DNA of 64,000 nucleotides from Thiopseudomonas alkaliphila (GTDB lineage Bacteria; Pseudomonadota; Gammaproteobacteria; Pseudomonadales; Pseudomonadaceae): positions 343,501 to 407,500 of the forward strand of contig NZ_CP012358.1 in NCBI RefSeq assembly GCF_001267175.1. Reading direction: 5' to 3'. Position numbers and translations under genes: made by a program. The notes below the pieces were generated by a model. The model worked only from the letters and a program-made list of their open reading frames with translations, did not search any database and was not told the origin of the DNA. Position 1 is the first letter of the stretch. Each line of letters begins with the position of its first letter. Shown here piece after piece: positions 13,540 through 22,037 of this stretch.

Positions 13540-14738
13540 GCAAAACCGTAGTTGTAAACCTGAGTGACGCTGAGATTAAGCGGCAAATGATGGGCGCAGC
13601 GCATACTTTGCGCGATGCCCGTTATCCTGGGGTGCGCTTTCGGTTTTTGACTGATCGAACACGGGGGAGTTGGTTTTTAATTCAAGGTGGCAAGTGGCAG
13701 CGGTTGGGAGCTTATCCGCTGCTATCTGCAAAACAAGTATTAGGTACTTTGCCTGAGCTTTTAGCGCGTAAAGCCGCGAATCTAGATCAGCGGCTTGAGC
13801 AAGGTGAGTGGCTGCATTGCGAGGGGCTCCTTAGCTGGTATCGCGACCGTGTGTTGCGTAACCGTAGCCTAAGCCTAAAGCGCAAAGCATCTGTTGAGAC
13901 CATCATCGATAAGCACTTGCTGCCGTGCTTGTCTGGCGTAGCGATTGACTCAATTGATCGTGAGGTGATTGACCGACAGCTTGTATGGCCATTGCAGGAA
14001 AGCTACTCAGTTAGTTACGTGCGTCAAATCATGCGGGTCGCGCAGCAGGCATTTGCTCAGGCACTCAAGCTGAACATGATCCCTGAAAACCCACTGGCGG
14101 GCTTCAAGTTTGCAGAGTTTGTGCAGGCTAGAGAAAAGCCCAAGGCAGGCCGCTTACGCCCAACTGATTTACCTGAACTCATACAGCGACTGCAGCAGTG
14201 CTATAGCGAGCGAGTAGAGCAAGGAATGCTTGCCCTGATTATGTTGATGCATGGAACCCGTATTGGTGAAACACGCTTAGCTCGGTGGCGTGATATTAGC
14301 CTGGGCGATCGGGTGTGGTTTATTCCAGCAGAGAACACTAAAACCCGTGCAGAGCATGTGCTTCCACTGACTGAGCAGGCCTGCCAGTTATTGGTGGCTT
14401 ATCGGGAGCGGATGGTGGGCCGTGATGCAGATTATTTGTTTGTGGACGGCATGGGTCAATTGCTGAATGAACGGCAAGCCAGTAGCGCATTTAAATGGAT
14501 GAGCGGTGGCGATTGGAGCAGCCACGACCTACGAAAACTGGCTCGCACCTGCTGGGCAGAACTAGGTGTTGATTACTTAATTGGTGAGCGTTTGTTGAAT
14601 CACCAGATGGGGGTTTTAGCGCAGACCTATGTATTGACCACCCAAGAAGAACTCAAGAGAAAGGCATTAGAGCAGTGGCATGAACGCTTAGATGAGTGTG
14701 GGTTATCTGCCTTTCAATGCGAGACAGGTATTAGATAA
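13536..14738 (+). CDS. int: tyrosine-family site-specific integrase
   Basis: 400 residues. The C-terminal catalytic domain shows the R-H-R-Y set: Arg near residue 243 (MHGTRIGETRL), HDLR near 330 (SSHDLRKLARTC), His in LLNHQMG, and Tyr near 365 (QTYV). Residues 95-180 form a SAM-like core-binding domain. It integrates and excises the phage by strand exchange through a 3'-phosphotyrosine. Unusually it lies inside the rightward early operon, overlapping the upstream gene by four bases and far from the presumed attachment site beside ssrA. Confidence 0.93.
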   Translation: MSKTVVVNLSDAEIKRQMMGAAHTLRDARYPGVRFRFLTDRTRGSWFLIQGGKWQRLGAYPLLSAKQVLGTLPELLARKAANLDQRLEQGEWLHCEGLLSWYRDRVLRNRSLSLKRKASVETIIDKHLLPCLSGVAIDSIDREVIDRQLVWPLQESYSVSYVRQIMRVAQQAFAQALKLNMIPENPLAGFKFAEFVQAREKPKAGRLRPTDLPELIQRLQQCYSERVEQGMLALIMLMHGTRIGETRLARWRDISLGDRVWFIPAENTKTRAEHVLPLTEQACQLLVAYRERMVGRDADYLFVDGMGQLLNERQASSAFKWMSGGDWSSHDLRKLARTCWAELGVDYLIGERLLNHQMGVLAQTYVLTTQEELKRKALEQWHERLDECGLSAFQCETGIR

Positions 14739-14822
14739 AGCATTAGCGGTTTTAGGGTTAAAGCCTGATTTGATGCGGGGTTTAGCATTCTAATGAATTT
14801 GCAAAGTAAGAGGCGGTAAGGC

Positions 14823-15116
14823 ATGCAGTTTGAGCTAAAAAAAGTAAAACCTTGCCCTGCGTGTGGTGGCAGTGGTCGAGTGCGCGGCATGGTTTTAACG
14901 CTAAGTTGCCTAGATTGCGAGGGCTCGGGTTATGCCCTGATTAAGCCAGATCCAAAGCAGCGGGTTGAGAATGGATTGGCAGCGCAGCTGGGTGCTGAGC
15001 TGCGGTCGGCGATGGTGCGTATTTATCAGCTTGAGGCTGGCCAGCGAAAGGGTGAGCCGGCAGTGCATTCGGTTAACCGGTACGGTGCGGGAGGTAGTAG
15101 TTATGTCGGCGATTAA
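14823..15116 (+). CDS. small zinc-binding early protein (CxxCxGxG)
   Basis: 97 residues with CPACGGSGRVRG and CLDCEGSGYAL near the N-terminus, the two halves of a DnaJ-type zinc finger, followed by an amphipathic helix. Such proteins are frequent in the nin-like part of lambdoid early regions, with unknown function. AAGAGG and AAGG precede the ATG. It overlaps the next gene by 14 bases. Confidence 0.72.
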   Translation: MQFELKKVKPCPACGGSGRVRGMVLTLSCLDCEGSGYALIKPDPKQRVENGLAAQLGAELRSAMVRIYQLEAGQRKGEPAVHSVNRYGAGGSSYVGD

Positions 15117-15309
15117 ATGGCGGCCAGTGCGCGGCGCTCACAACGTGTTTGAAACCGATCGGGGGTACATAGTTGCGAAAGTGAATGTGGCCGAAAAGTA
15201 CGTTTATACGGTTACAGCACCAGGCGCTAAAGAGTCGTTTGCTTATCTTGGAAGTCGTGAAGAAGTAGTGAAAGTGATTGAAGAGCACATGAAAGGAGAG
15301 GCTGAGTGA
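15103..15309 (+). CDS. 68-residue hypothetical early protein
   Basis: Starts at ATG 15103 with GGGAGG upstream; a longer reading from 14965 is only an artefact of overlap with the previous gene. Basic N-terminus, beta-rich centre, and a helical acidic end (REEVVKVIEEHMKG). Its stop codon overlaps the GTG start of rusA as GTGA. No family recognised. Confidence 0.65.
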   Translation: MSAIKWRPVRGAHNVFETDRGYIVAKVNVAEKYVYTVTAPGAKESFAYLGSREEVVKVIEEHMKGEAE

Positions 15310-15653
15310 TTTATTTAGAGTTGCCTTGGCCACCGCGTGAGCTTAGCCCGAATCATCGTGCGCATTATCAAGCTAAGGCTAGAGCAGTAAAAAGCTACCG
15401 CCGGTTATGCATGGCCTTTGCTTATAACGCCCGCCAAGAACTGCCGGCGGGCAAGCTGCTAATGAAAATTGAGTTTTGCCCACCAGATCGCCGCGCCCGC
15501 GATGATGACAACATGCTGGCCAGCTTTAAGGCTGGGCGAGACGGCATTGCTGATGGGCTCAAAGTTAACGACAACCGCTTTGCTACTCAGTTTGAAGTGG
15601 GTGAGCCGGTTAAAGGTGGTTTGGTAAAGGTTTTAATTGAGGTGGTTAGCTAA
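15306..15653 (+). CDS. rusA: RusA-family Holliday junction resolvase
   Basis: 115 residues, GTG start coupled to the preceding stop. LPWPPRELSPNHRAHY near the N-terminus and the acidic cluster RARDDDNMLASFKAGRDGIADGLKVNDNR (about residues 59-87) are the RusA hallmarks; the aspartates coordinate Mg2+ for cleavage at branched DNA. It resolves recombination and replication intermediates before packaging. In lambdoid phages rusA commonly stands immediately before the Q antiterminator gene, matching the order here. Confidence 0.92.
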   Translation: MIYLELPWPPRELSPNHRAHYQAKARAVKSYRRLCMAFAYNARQELPAGKLLMKIEFCPPDRRARDDDNMLASFKAGRDGIADGLKVNDNRFATQFEVGEPVKGGLVKVLIEVVS

Positions 15654-16162
15654 TGGAGTTAGAGCAAGATATTGTTCCTTTAGTGATTCGCGCGCTGGCT
15701 AGTGACACTTTAATGGCGGGATCTGCATCCATTAAAGATATTGATATGCCACGCAGTACGAACCCAGACCAGTTAACTAGGCATGATTTATTTGTAGATT
15801 CCTGCATGTTTCACGCCCGAATGCGTAGAGTGCTGAGCCCGATTGAGTATGCAGTACTGGTTGCTAAGTACTCCCCGTGCTTCAAAGCAAAGTTGAAAGC
15901 AGCAAGTGAGTTGGCTGCACATATAAAGTCCCCGGCACCTGCGCGCTTTAAACATACGGCGATTATTACTTGGGCGATACCTAAGCCGCGTGGTAATGCT
16001 AAGCGTGTGAGAGCGGTTGCTTTGCCCGATAAATGGTATCTTATGGACAATTGGTGCGATGAGCCAGTGCCAGTTAAAACGCAGGAAAGGTGGCGGCGTA
16101 AAATTCTGAATTTTTTAAATACTTTAATTAATGATGCATTTAGTGTACTAGCTTGGTATTAA
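15653..16162 (+). CDS. candidate late antiterminator (Q-like) by position
   Basis: 169 basic residues, starting with the ATG that overlaps the rusA stop. No motif secures a family. The grounds are its size, similar to Q of phages 21 and 82, its place after rusA, and the promoter-terminator unit downstream at 17319-17416 that needs such a factor. The C-terminal half (QERWRRKILNFLNTLINDAFSVL) is helical and basic. It could instead be an unrelated phage protein. Confidence 0.45.
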   Translation: MELEQDIVPLVIRALASDTLMAGSASIKDIDMPRSTNPDQLTRHDLFVDSCMFHARMRRVLSPIEYAVLVAKYSPCFKAKLKAASELAAHIKSPAPARFKHTAIITWAIPKPRGNAKRVRAVALPDKWYLMDNWCDEPVPVKTQERWRRKILNFLNTLINDAFSVLAWY

Positions 16163-16164
16163 CT

Positions 16165-17313
16165 ATGGATGAGTTTGTTTTTGTAGATATTGCAGGAAAT
16201 ATTAAGACATTTTTTAATGTTGAGTCTTTAATTGAGTTTATCTCGCGCGACATATCAGTATGGATGAATTTAGCGAAGAGAAAAGAGAAGCTGGAAGGCG
16301 GTAAAAAACTATACTATATAACTCCTAAAGATATTTATAGTTATTCAGATTCAAAAAGTGCTGGGCTGCCAGGTAGCTACTCAACATTTAGAGCGGACCT
16401 TTTAAATGACATTATGCATAATAAAGTTACAATTAAAGACTTAATTAGTATATATAGAGATGAGTTTGCTGGAGATCTTGTCTTTACAGGCACAAAAGCT
16501 TTTGAGGAGCTTGAAAGAATATTACTAGAGAATGAAGGTGTTAGAGAGGCAGAAAGCTTTATTCGTGGTTTAAAGCACTTAAAAAAAGAAATTGCAAGAG
16601 CGTCTAAAAATAATGAAGACGCAAGCGATCTTGGCTTTTTTGAAGATGGTTATCTTAGTTACTTGTCAAATAGACTTTTCTCATCTGAAAACATAAATTA
16701 CTCGAAAGTTCTTTCAGATATTTCAAGACTTAAGAATAATATAAAATTTGTTGATGATGAAAAAATAAGGTTTTCTAAGGAAATATCTAACCTTCATAGT
16801 GAGTATGTTCGAGAGAGAGATAGTTTGCATCATACATATACAGAGCTTTTAAGGCTTGAGGCACCTGCTTCTCACTGGGGGAATTCAGCTAAAAAATATA
16901 GACGTGCAGGTGAGGTTTGGACAGCCTTTCTTATTATTAGTGTTGTGGTGGGTTTTATAGGGTTCTCTAATCTTTTTATGTATTGGTTAGAACATGGAAG
17001 TAAGGAGATTTCCTTGATTACAGCGCAAAGCGCTATTTTTATTATGCTAGGATCAGCTGCATACTTTTACTTTGTAAGAGTCTGTTCACGTATAATATTT
17101 AGCTCATTTCACTTGATGCGTGATGCTGAAGAGCGTGAGCAACTAACGCATGTTTATTTGTCCTTGATAAAGGATGGAAGTATTGATTCTGATGCGCGGG
17201 CAATTATTTTACAGTCACTATTCAGTCGAACTGATACTGGGTTACTAGGAGGTGATTCATCGCCAACTATGCCAACTATAGATATGTTAAAGGCAATGAA
17301 AAACGATAAATGA
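16165..17313 (+). CDS. DUF6161-like two-span membrane protein, AT-rich prophage cargo
   Basis: 382 residues from ATG 16165; the ribosome binding site is poor. A coiled-coil-prone middle (about 185-225) leads to a C-terminal module with two transmembrane helices (about 250-275 and 290-312) and the stretches EAPASHWGNSAKKYRR, SSFHLMRDAEEREQLTHVYLSLI and ILQSLFSRTDTGLL. I recognise these as characteristic of DUF6161 membrane proteins. Base composition is far more AT-rich than the early genes. It is inserted between the putative Q gene and the late promoter, a usual moron site. A membrane effector or exclusion role is inference. Confidence 0.68.
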   Translation: MDEFVFVDIAGNIKTFFNVESLIEFISRDISVWMNLAKRKEKLEGGKKLYYITPKDIYSYSDSKSAGLPGSYSTFRADLLNDIMHNKVTIKDLISIYRDEFAGDLVFTGTKAFEELERILLENEGVREAESFIRGLKHLKKEIARASKNNEDASDLGFFEDGYLSYLSNRLFSSENINYSKVLSDISRLKNNIKFVDDEKIRFSKEISNLHSEYVRERDSLHHTYTELLRLEAPASHWGNSAKKYRRAGEVWTAFLIISVVVGFIGFSNLFMYWLEHGSKEISLITAQSAIFIMLGSAAYFYFVRVCSRIIFSSFHLMRDAEEREQLTHVYLSLIKDGSIDSDARAIILQSLFSRTDTGLLGGDSSPTMPTIDMLKAMKNDK

Positions 17314-17318
17314 TCTAC

Positions 17319-17347
17319 TTGACTAAAGTGATCCAGTGAGCCAATAT
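17319..17347 (+). promoter_or_regulatory. candidate late promoter (pR'-like)
   Basis: TTGACT (17319-17324), 17-base spacer, CAATAT (17342-17347). Transcription would start near 17354, about 30 bases before an intrinsic terminator and 95 bases before the holin. This close promoter-terminator pair is how lambda keeps late genes off until Q acts. Confidence 0.6.
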
Positions 17348-17383
17348 ATCTCCATAGTGCGAATTTAGCGCATAACATATTTT

Positions 17384-17416
17384 AAACCCTAGCCATGCAA
17401 GTGGCTGGGGTTTTTT
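17384..17416 (+). terminator. terminator directly behind the late promoter (tR'-like)
   Basis: AACCCTAGCCA pairs with TGGCTGGGGTT across a six-base loop with one mismatch and is followed by six T. It terminates the DUF6161 transcript and would also stop the short late leader unless an antiterminator is loaded. Confidence 0.88.
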
Positions 17417-17449
17417 ATTGCCTATCATTTAGCCCCGCGGGGTATCGAG

Positions 17450-17770
17450 ATGCATAAAATGCCAGATAAAGATCTAGGGTTTTGGGCGAGCATTATCGCA
17501 ACAGCCCGCGAACATGGGCTAATCATGATGCTCACCTTCATAATTTCATACTTACGAATCAATCTATATAGCGATGGCCGCAGCTGGAAAGCCGAGTTGC
17601 TGGAAGCGCTGCTAGGCACTTTCGTGATCATGATGGCTGCTAATGGTTTGCAAGCTTTGCAGATTAATGATGGCTGGGCTTGGGGAATGGCAATCTTCGT
17701 CGGATTGATTGGTATTGATAAGGCTCGAGCTTTAATTGAGCAAGTAGCCAGTAAGAAATTTGGGGGATAG
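17450..17770 (+). CDS. phage holin, lambda S-like family
   Basis: 106 residues with three hydrophobic helices (about 22-37, 50-68 and 75-90), the Phage_holin_3_1 layout. It forms inner-membrane lesions that release the endolysin at a set time. The N-terminus reads MHKMPDKDLGFW with two Met codons separated by a basic residue, like lambda S (MKMPEKHD), where the longer product is an antiholin. GAG elements precede the first ATG. It is the first gene after the late promoter-terminator unit. Confidence 0.87.
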   Translation: MHKMPDKDLGFWASIIATAREHGLIMMLTFIISYLRINLYSDGRSWKAELLEALLGTFVIMMAANGLQALQINDGWAWGMAIFVGLIGIDKARALIEQVASKKFGG

Positions 17771-17771
17771 C

Positions 17772-17948
17772 ATGAGTCAGTCATTAAATGAGCAGCTTCT
17801 GGCGGCAGCTAACCTAACTAATGAGCTGCTAAGCACTTTAATTGAGCAGCAGGCAGCCTTGTTGTCAGCCTTAGCTGATGAGCACGGCATTGAGCCGGAA
17901 GAGATAGTCGCTCTAGATCTTGCTGGGCGAGTAATTGATCATGGCTAA
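17772..17948 (+). CDS. 58-residue hypothetical protein between holin and HNH nuclease
   Basis: Begins at ATG 17772 behind GGGGGA; an upstream TTG at 17760 would add four residues. Highly helical, rich in Leu, Ala, Glu and Gln, acidic overall, with no cysteine or membrane segment. It overlaps the HNH gene by eight bases. No function known. Confidence 0.6.
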   Translation: MSQSLNEQLLAAANLTNELLSTLIEQQAALLSALADEHGIEPEEIVALDLAGRVIDHG

Positions 17949-18249
17949 GCTTGAAATGCATCGTAGCCGCTTAGCCACTTTAAAAAAGACTAATCAAAAG
18001 CTTCCGCAGATAAAAACCTGGGGGCGTGGCAGAGGTGGCCGAGCTTGGCGTAAGCTCCGTGAGCAAATTATTCTTAGAGATAAGCAAATTTGTCAGCATT
18101 GCGGACTTCTCGCATTAGAGCCTGAAGTAGATCACATTGTGCCTTTAGCCGCAGGTGGGACAGATGCTCCAGATAATCTGCAAGTGCTATGTAAGTCACC
18201 CTGTCATGCGAATAAGACAGCACGTGAGAGCCGCGGAGACTTTAGCTAG
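17941..18249 (+). CDS. HNH endonuclease
   Basis: 102 residues with CQHCG (about 52-56), EVDHIVPLAAGGTDAPDNLQVLC and CHANKT, the zinc-stabilised beta-beta-alpha-metal HNH fold. In HK97-type cos phages an HNH protein encoded next to the terminase genes is required for efficient cos cleavage by terminase. Its place just before the cos-like sequence and terS agrees with that role rather than homing. The N-terminus is basic and could bind DNA. Confidence 0.9.
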   Translation: MAKLEMHRSRLATLKKTNQKLPQIKTWGRGRGGRAWRKLREQIILRDKQICQHCGLLALEPEVDHIVPLAAGGTDAPDNLQVLCKSPCHANKTARESRGDFS

Positions 18250-18281
18250 TCGTTGATATTTCTTCTTTTTTTACTTTATTT

Positions 18282-18335
18282 GAGGGAGGGGGGTGCCAAA
18301 AGTCTAAAACCTTGGCCCTGTGGATACCGACCCCT
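18282..18335. other. candidate cos (packaging) region
   Basis: A purine-rich GAGGGAGGGGGGTGCC tract is followed by CCTTGGCCCTGTGGATACCG between the HNH and small terminase genes. The same order (G-run, then GCC/GGATACCG-like stretch, then terS) is seen in HK97-like cos phages. The nick positions cannot be deduced here. Confidence 0.5.
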
Positions 18336-18406
18336 AACTCATTCGCATATTTTTTCCCGTTTTTGAAATATGTTAAGTCTGTTAAGTTTCAGCTATGGGG
18401 GGCTGC

Positions 18407-18937
18407 ATGGCGCTGACTTCCAAAAAGAAAAAATTCGCTGATGCTTTACTCGCAGGGAATACACAGAAAAATGCTGCTGTAATCGCTGGATACAGTGAAA
18501 CATCTGCATCACAGGCAGGATCTAGGCTTTGTAAAGATCAAGATGTTGAGGCTTATATAAAGCGTGTGAGAGCAGCAAAAAGCTCTATAAGTACGCCAAA
18601 ACAGGTCTCACAAAAAGTTAACATTCATGAGCCAAAAGTTAACAAAAAAGTTAACAAAACTGATGAAAATGTTAAGTCTGACTTAACAAGTGTTAACGCG
18701 GAAAATATAGGTGCTTTTTCTGATCCAAAAGATTATTTGCTACATGTAATGAATGATGAGCTCGAGGAGCCTCGATTACGAATTGATGCAGCCAAAAGCT
18801 TGATGCCTTATGTGCATGGGAAGGTTGCAGATCAAGGAAAAAAAGAGGCTAAACAAGAAAGAGCTAGGCATGCAGCTAAGAAATTTGCACCGAGTGCCCC
18901 ACCTAAGCTAGTTGTAAATAATGGTGGTGCTAGATGA
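18407..18937 (+). CDS. terS: terminase small subunit
   Basis: 176 residues from ATG 18407 (GGGGGG five bases upstream; an ATG at 18395 lies before that site). The N-terminal helix-turn-helix (LTSKKKKFADALLAGNTQKNAAVIAGYSETSASQAGSRLCKDQDVEAYIKR) is the Terminase_2 DNA-binding domain that recognises the packaging site. A Lys/Asn-rich linker and a C-terminal helix with a basic tail follow. Four-base overlap with terL. Confidence 0.92.
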   Translation: MALTSKKKKFADALLAGNTQKNAAVIAGYSETSASQAGSRLCKDQDVEAYIKRVRAAKSSISTPKQVSQKVNIHEPKVNKKVNKTDENVKSDLTSVNAENIGAFSDPKDYLLHVMNDELEEPRLRIDAAKSLMPYVHGKVADQGKKEAKQERARHAAKKFAPSAPPKLVVNNGGAR

Positions 18938-20613
18938 AGTGGAGTACAGCGTGCCTAGACTGGGAGAAAAGAATTGTTGCCGGTGAAAGTTTAATACCAC
19001 TTGAGCCACTGTTCCCAGAAGAAGCCGAAGCTGGGCTTTCTGTTTTCAAAGAACTGAGAATTGTTGACGCACCAGGTAGCCCGATGATTTCAGAATCTTG
19101 TGCGCAATGGGTTTTTGATTTTGCGGCTGCTGTTTTCGGTGCTTATGACAGTGAAAGTGGTAGGAGGCTAATACAAGAGTTTTTCCTTCTTATACCTAAA
19201 AAAAACTCTAAGTCGACAATTGCAGCAGGGGTGATGCTAACAGCTTTAATTCGTAACTGGAGAGAGTCTGCTGAATTTATTATTTTAGCTCCTACTAAGG
19301 AAATTGCAGATAACAGCTTCATTCCAGTACGGGATATGATCCGCAAAAATGATGTTTTAACTGATCTTTTGCATATCCAAGAACACACGCGAACGATCAC
19401 CCACCTTAATAATAATGCCACGTTGAAAGTTGTAGCCGCAGATGGTGACACAGTTGGTGGTAAAAAAGCCGTGGGGATTTTAGTTGATGAAGCTTGGCTA
19501 TTTGGCAAGAAAAGCAAAGCAGAAGATATTATTCGTGAAGCCACAGGGGGGTTAGCTTCTAGGCCTGAAGGGTTCGTCATTTTCTTGACTACGCAATCAA
19601 ACGAACCACCTGCCGGCATTTTTAAAAAGAAGCTGATGTATGCACGGGGAGTTAGGGATGGACGAATCGATGACAATCGTTTCTTACCAGTCTTGTATGA
19701 GTTCCCTAAACATATGATCGATGCTGGTGAACACAAGAAGCCAGAAAACCTAAAATTAGTTAATCCAAATCTTAATTACTCAGTAGATAGTGCTTTTTTA
19801 GAGCGTGGATATAAGCAAGCACTAGAGGATGGGGCTGACTCTCTCATTGGTTTTTTAGCTAAGCATGGCAACGTTGAAGTTGGTTTAGCCTTGTTATCTA
19901 ACAATTGGTCTGGTGCAGAGTTCTGGGAGCAGCAGTCCGATGTGGAGTTGAGCTTAGAAGATATTATTGCTGAGTGCGAAGTGATTGATATTGGAATTGA
20001 TGGTGGTGGGTTAGATGACCTCTTAGGGTTATATGTAATTGGGCGTAGTCGGCAAACGCGTGAGTGGTTGGGGTGGGGCCATGCATGGGCCCATGAGAGC
20101 GTATTAACTAGAAGAAAGGAAATAGCTTCGAACCTCATGGACTTCTCTGAAGCAGGAGAATTAACAATCGTTAAGCGTGTGGGGGATGATACGGAAGGAG
20201 TTGCAGAAATAGCTTACCGCATTTACTCCGCAGGCCTGCTCGATAAGATTGGGATGGATCCGGCGGGTATTGGCGGAGTGTTAGATGCCTTGATTGAGCG
20301 CGGCATTCCTCAAGAACTAATTGTAGGGGTTAGCCAAGGTTGGCGCTTGGGCGGAGCTATTAAAACTCTAGAACGAAAGCTAGCAGAAGAAACGTTTTGG
20401 CATGCTCATCAATCACTTATGAATTGGTGTTGTGGTAATGCCAAAGTGGAGCCTAGAGGCAATGCGATTCTAATTACAAAACAAGCCAGTGGTAATGCCA
20501 AAATTGACCCATTAATGGCTGCTTTTAATGCTGTTTCTTTACTCAGCGAAAACCCTGTTGCCAGTGAAAGTGTTCATGACTTTATGGCTGCTATCAGAGA
20601 TCCAATTTTATGA
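18934..20613 (+). CDS. terL: terminase large subunit
   Basis: 559 residues. The N-terminal ATPase has a Walker A-like IPKKNSKST (about residue 88), Walker B IPVDE-type segment GILVDEAWLFG (about 185) and the coupling motif FLTTQSN. The C-terminal RNase H-like nuclease shows DIGIDGGGLDD (about 350) and DPAGIGG. It is the HK97-type (Terminase_1) motor that pumps DNA into the prohead and cuts it at cos. Confidence 0.94.
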   Translation: MKWSTACLDWEKRIVAGESLIPLEPLFPEEAEAGLSVFKELRIVDAPGSPMISESCAQWVFDFAAAVFGAYDSESGRRLIQEFFLLIPKKNSKSTIAAGVMLTALIRNWRESAEFIILAPTKEIADNSFIPVRDMIRKNDVLTDLLHIQEHTRTITHLNNNATLKVVAADGDTVGGKKAVGILVDEAWLFGKKSKAEDIIREATGGLASRPEGFVIFLTTQSNEPPAGIFKKKLMYARGVRDGRIDDNRFLPVLYEFPKHMIDAGEHKKPENLKLVNPNLNYSVDSAFLERGYKQALEDGADSLIGFLAKHGNVEVGLALLSNNWSGAEFWEQQSDVELSLEDIIAECEVIDIGIDGGGLDDLLGLYVIGRSRQTREWLGWGHAWAHESVLTRRKEIASNLMDFSEAGELTIVKRVGDDTEGVAEIAYRIYSAGLLDKIGMDPAGIGGVLDALIERGIPQELIVGVSQGWRLGGAIKTLERKLAEETFWHAHQSLMNWCCGNAKVEPRGNAILITKQASGNAKIDPLMAAFNAVSLLSENPVASESVHDFMAAIRDPIL

Positions 20614-20774
20614 ATTTAGCCTTGTTTATTTTTCTGACGAGTGCGCTATTGGGCTTTGTCCTCTTAGTAGGTGGAGTCTATTTATTAGCAGGTATAGCTT
20701 GGGCGTTAATTACTGGTTCGTTAAGCATGTTTTGCATAGCTGGCTTCATTAAGCGAGGCATGTCAAATGGCTAA
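20610..20774 (+). CDS. 54-residue membrane protein between terL and portal
   Basis: Starts at the ATG overlapping the terL stop (ATGA) and ends inside the portal start. Two hydrophobic stretches (about residues 3-21 and 25-46) with a basic C-terminus (IKRGMSNG) predict a small two-span inner-membrane protein. Small membrane proteins at this point are known in HK97-like phages, but their role is not established. Strict coupling on both sides supports a real gene. Confidence 0.65.
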   Translation: MNLALFIFLTSALLGFVLLVGGVYLLAGIAWALITGSLSMFCIAGFIKRGMSNG

Positions 20775-22020
20775 AACGTTTTCACAAACATTACTAGCAT
20801 CGCTTTCTAAGCCCGTTACAGGTCAAAAGCGTTGGGTATCAGGTTCTGGTTGGTGGCCAGGCAGTTCTAGCAAACCAGTATCTGTTGATTCCGCATTACA
20901 AGTTTCAACTGTATGGGCATGTGTTCGATTGATATCAGAGACTATTGCGACCTTACCGCTTGGGATCTATAAAAGAAAAAGTGATGGGGGACGTCAGATT
21001 GATCCAAGCTTTCGTGTTCATGACTTGATTAGTAACAGCCCTAATCAGCGCATGACAGCAGTAAATTTTTGGGAGGCAGTTGTTGCTTCCATGCTCTTTA
21101 AAGGCAACGCCTATATTGAGATTAAGAGATTAAAAGACTTACCAGTAAGCTTGAATTTGTTACAAGCTGATAATGTGAAGTGGTTGGAAGAAGAAAGTAG
21201 CTGGGTTTATACAGAAAAAAATAAAAAACGATCCATAGCCTTCAGCAACTTGATGCATATTCCTGCCTTTTCTTTAGATGGAATTAATGGCTTATCTCCA
21301 CTGAGATATGGGGCTGTTGTAATTGGCTCAGCTATATCAGCAGATAAAGCTGCCAGTAGCACTTTTCAAAATGGCTTGATGCCTACAGTGGCATTTAGTG
21401 TAAATCGCGTATTAACAAAAGAGCAGAGAGATGATTTTCGTGAATATGTTGAAAAACTATCAGGTGCCATGAATGCTGGGCGATCTCCAGTTCTTGAGTC
21501 TGGAGTAGAGGCTAAGCCGATCGGCATTGATCCGGCAGATGCTCAGCTATTAGAGTCACGGGGCTGGAGCGTAGAAGAAATCTGTCGTTTTTTTCGGGTG
21601 CCTCCCTGGATGGTTGGGCATACAGAAAAAAGTACCAGTTGGGGAACTGGTATTGAACAGCAAATGATTGGCTTCTTGACGTTTACTTTGGCTCCTTGGC
21701 TTGAGCGAATTGAGCAAGCTATCAATAAAAATCTTCTCACAATAGTTCAGAGGCAAACTCATTATGCAGAGTTTGCCTTAGAGGGACTGTTGCGTGCAGA
21801 TAGCCAGGCGCGAGCTGATTTTTACGCGAAAATGACTACTAACGGTATTTATACTCGTGACGATTGTAGAGTTAAAGAAAACCTACCGCGAGAAGGCGGT
21901 AATGCATCTAAGTTAACTGTACAAATGAACATGACGACCTTAGATAAGCTGGGCGCTCAAAATGATGAGCAAGCAGCTAAAGCTGCCTTAAAAAGCTGGC
22001 TTTCCGCATCGGAAGATTAA
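20767..22020 (+). CDS. portal protein, HK97 family
   Basis: 417 residues; the conserved VSTVWACVRLISETIATLPLGIY near residue 45 and the central SPLRYG...AISADKAA segment identify an HK97 gp3-type portal. Twelve copies form the DNA channel at one capsid vertex, where terminase docks and later the connector and tail attach. Confidence 0.94.
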   Translation: MAKTFSQTLLASLSKPVTGQKRWVSGSGWWPGSSSKPVSVDSALQVSTVWACVRLISETIATLPLGIYKRKSDGGRQIDPSFRVHDLISNSPNQRMTAVNFWEAVVASMLFKGNAYIEIKRLKDLPVSLNLLQADNVKWLEEESSWVYTEKNKKRSIAFSNLMHIPAFSLDGINGLSPLRYGAVVIGSAISADKAASSTFQNGLMPTVAFSVNRVLTKEQRDDFREYVEKLSGAMNAGRSPVLESGVEAKPIGIDPADAQLLESRGWSVEEICRFFRVPPWMVGHTEKSTSWGTGIEQQMIGFLTFTLAPWLERIEQAINKNLLTIVQRQTHYAEFALEGLLRADSQARADFYAKMTTNGIYTRDDCRVKENLPREGGNASKLTVQMNMTTLDKLGAQNDEQAAKAALKSWLSASED

Positions 22021-22037
22021 TTAAGGAGCAACTAGCA

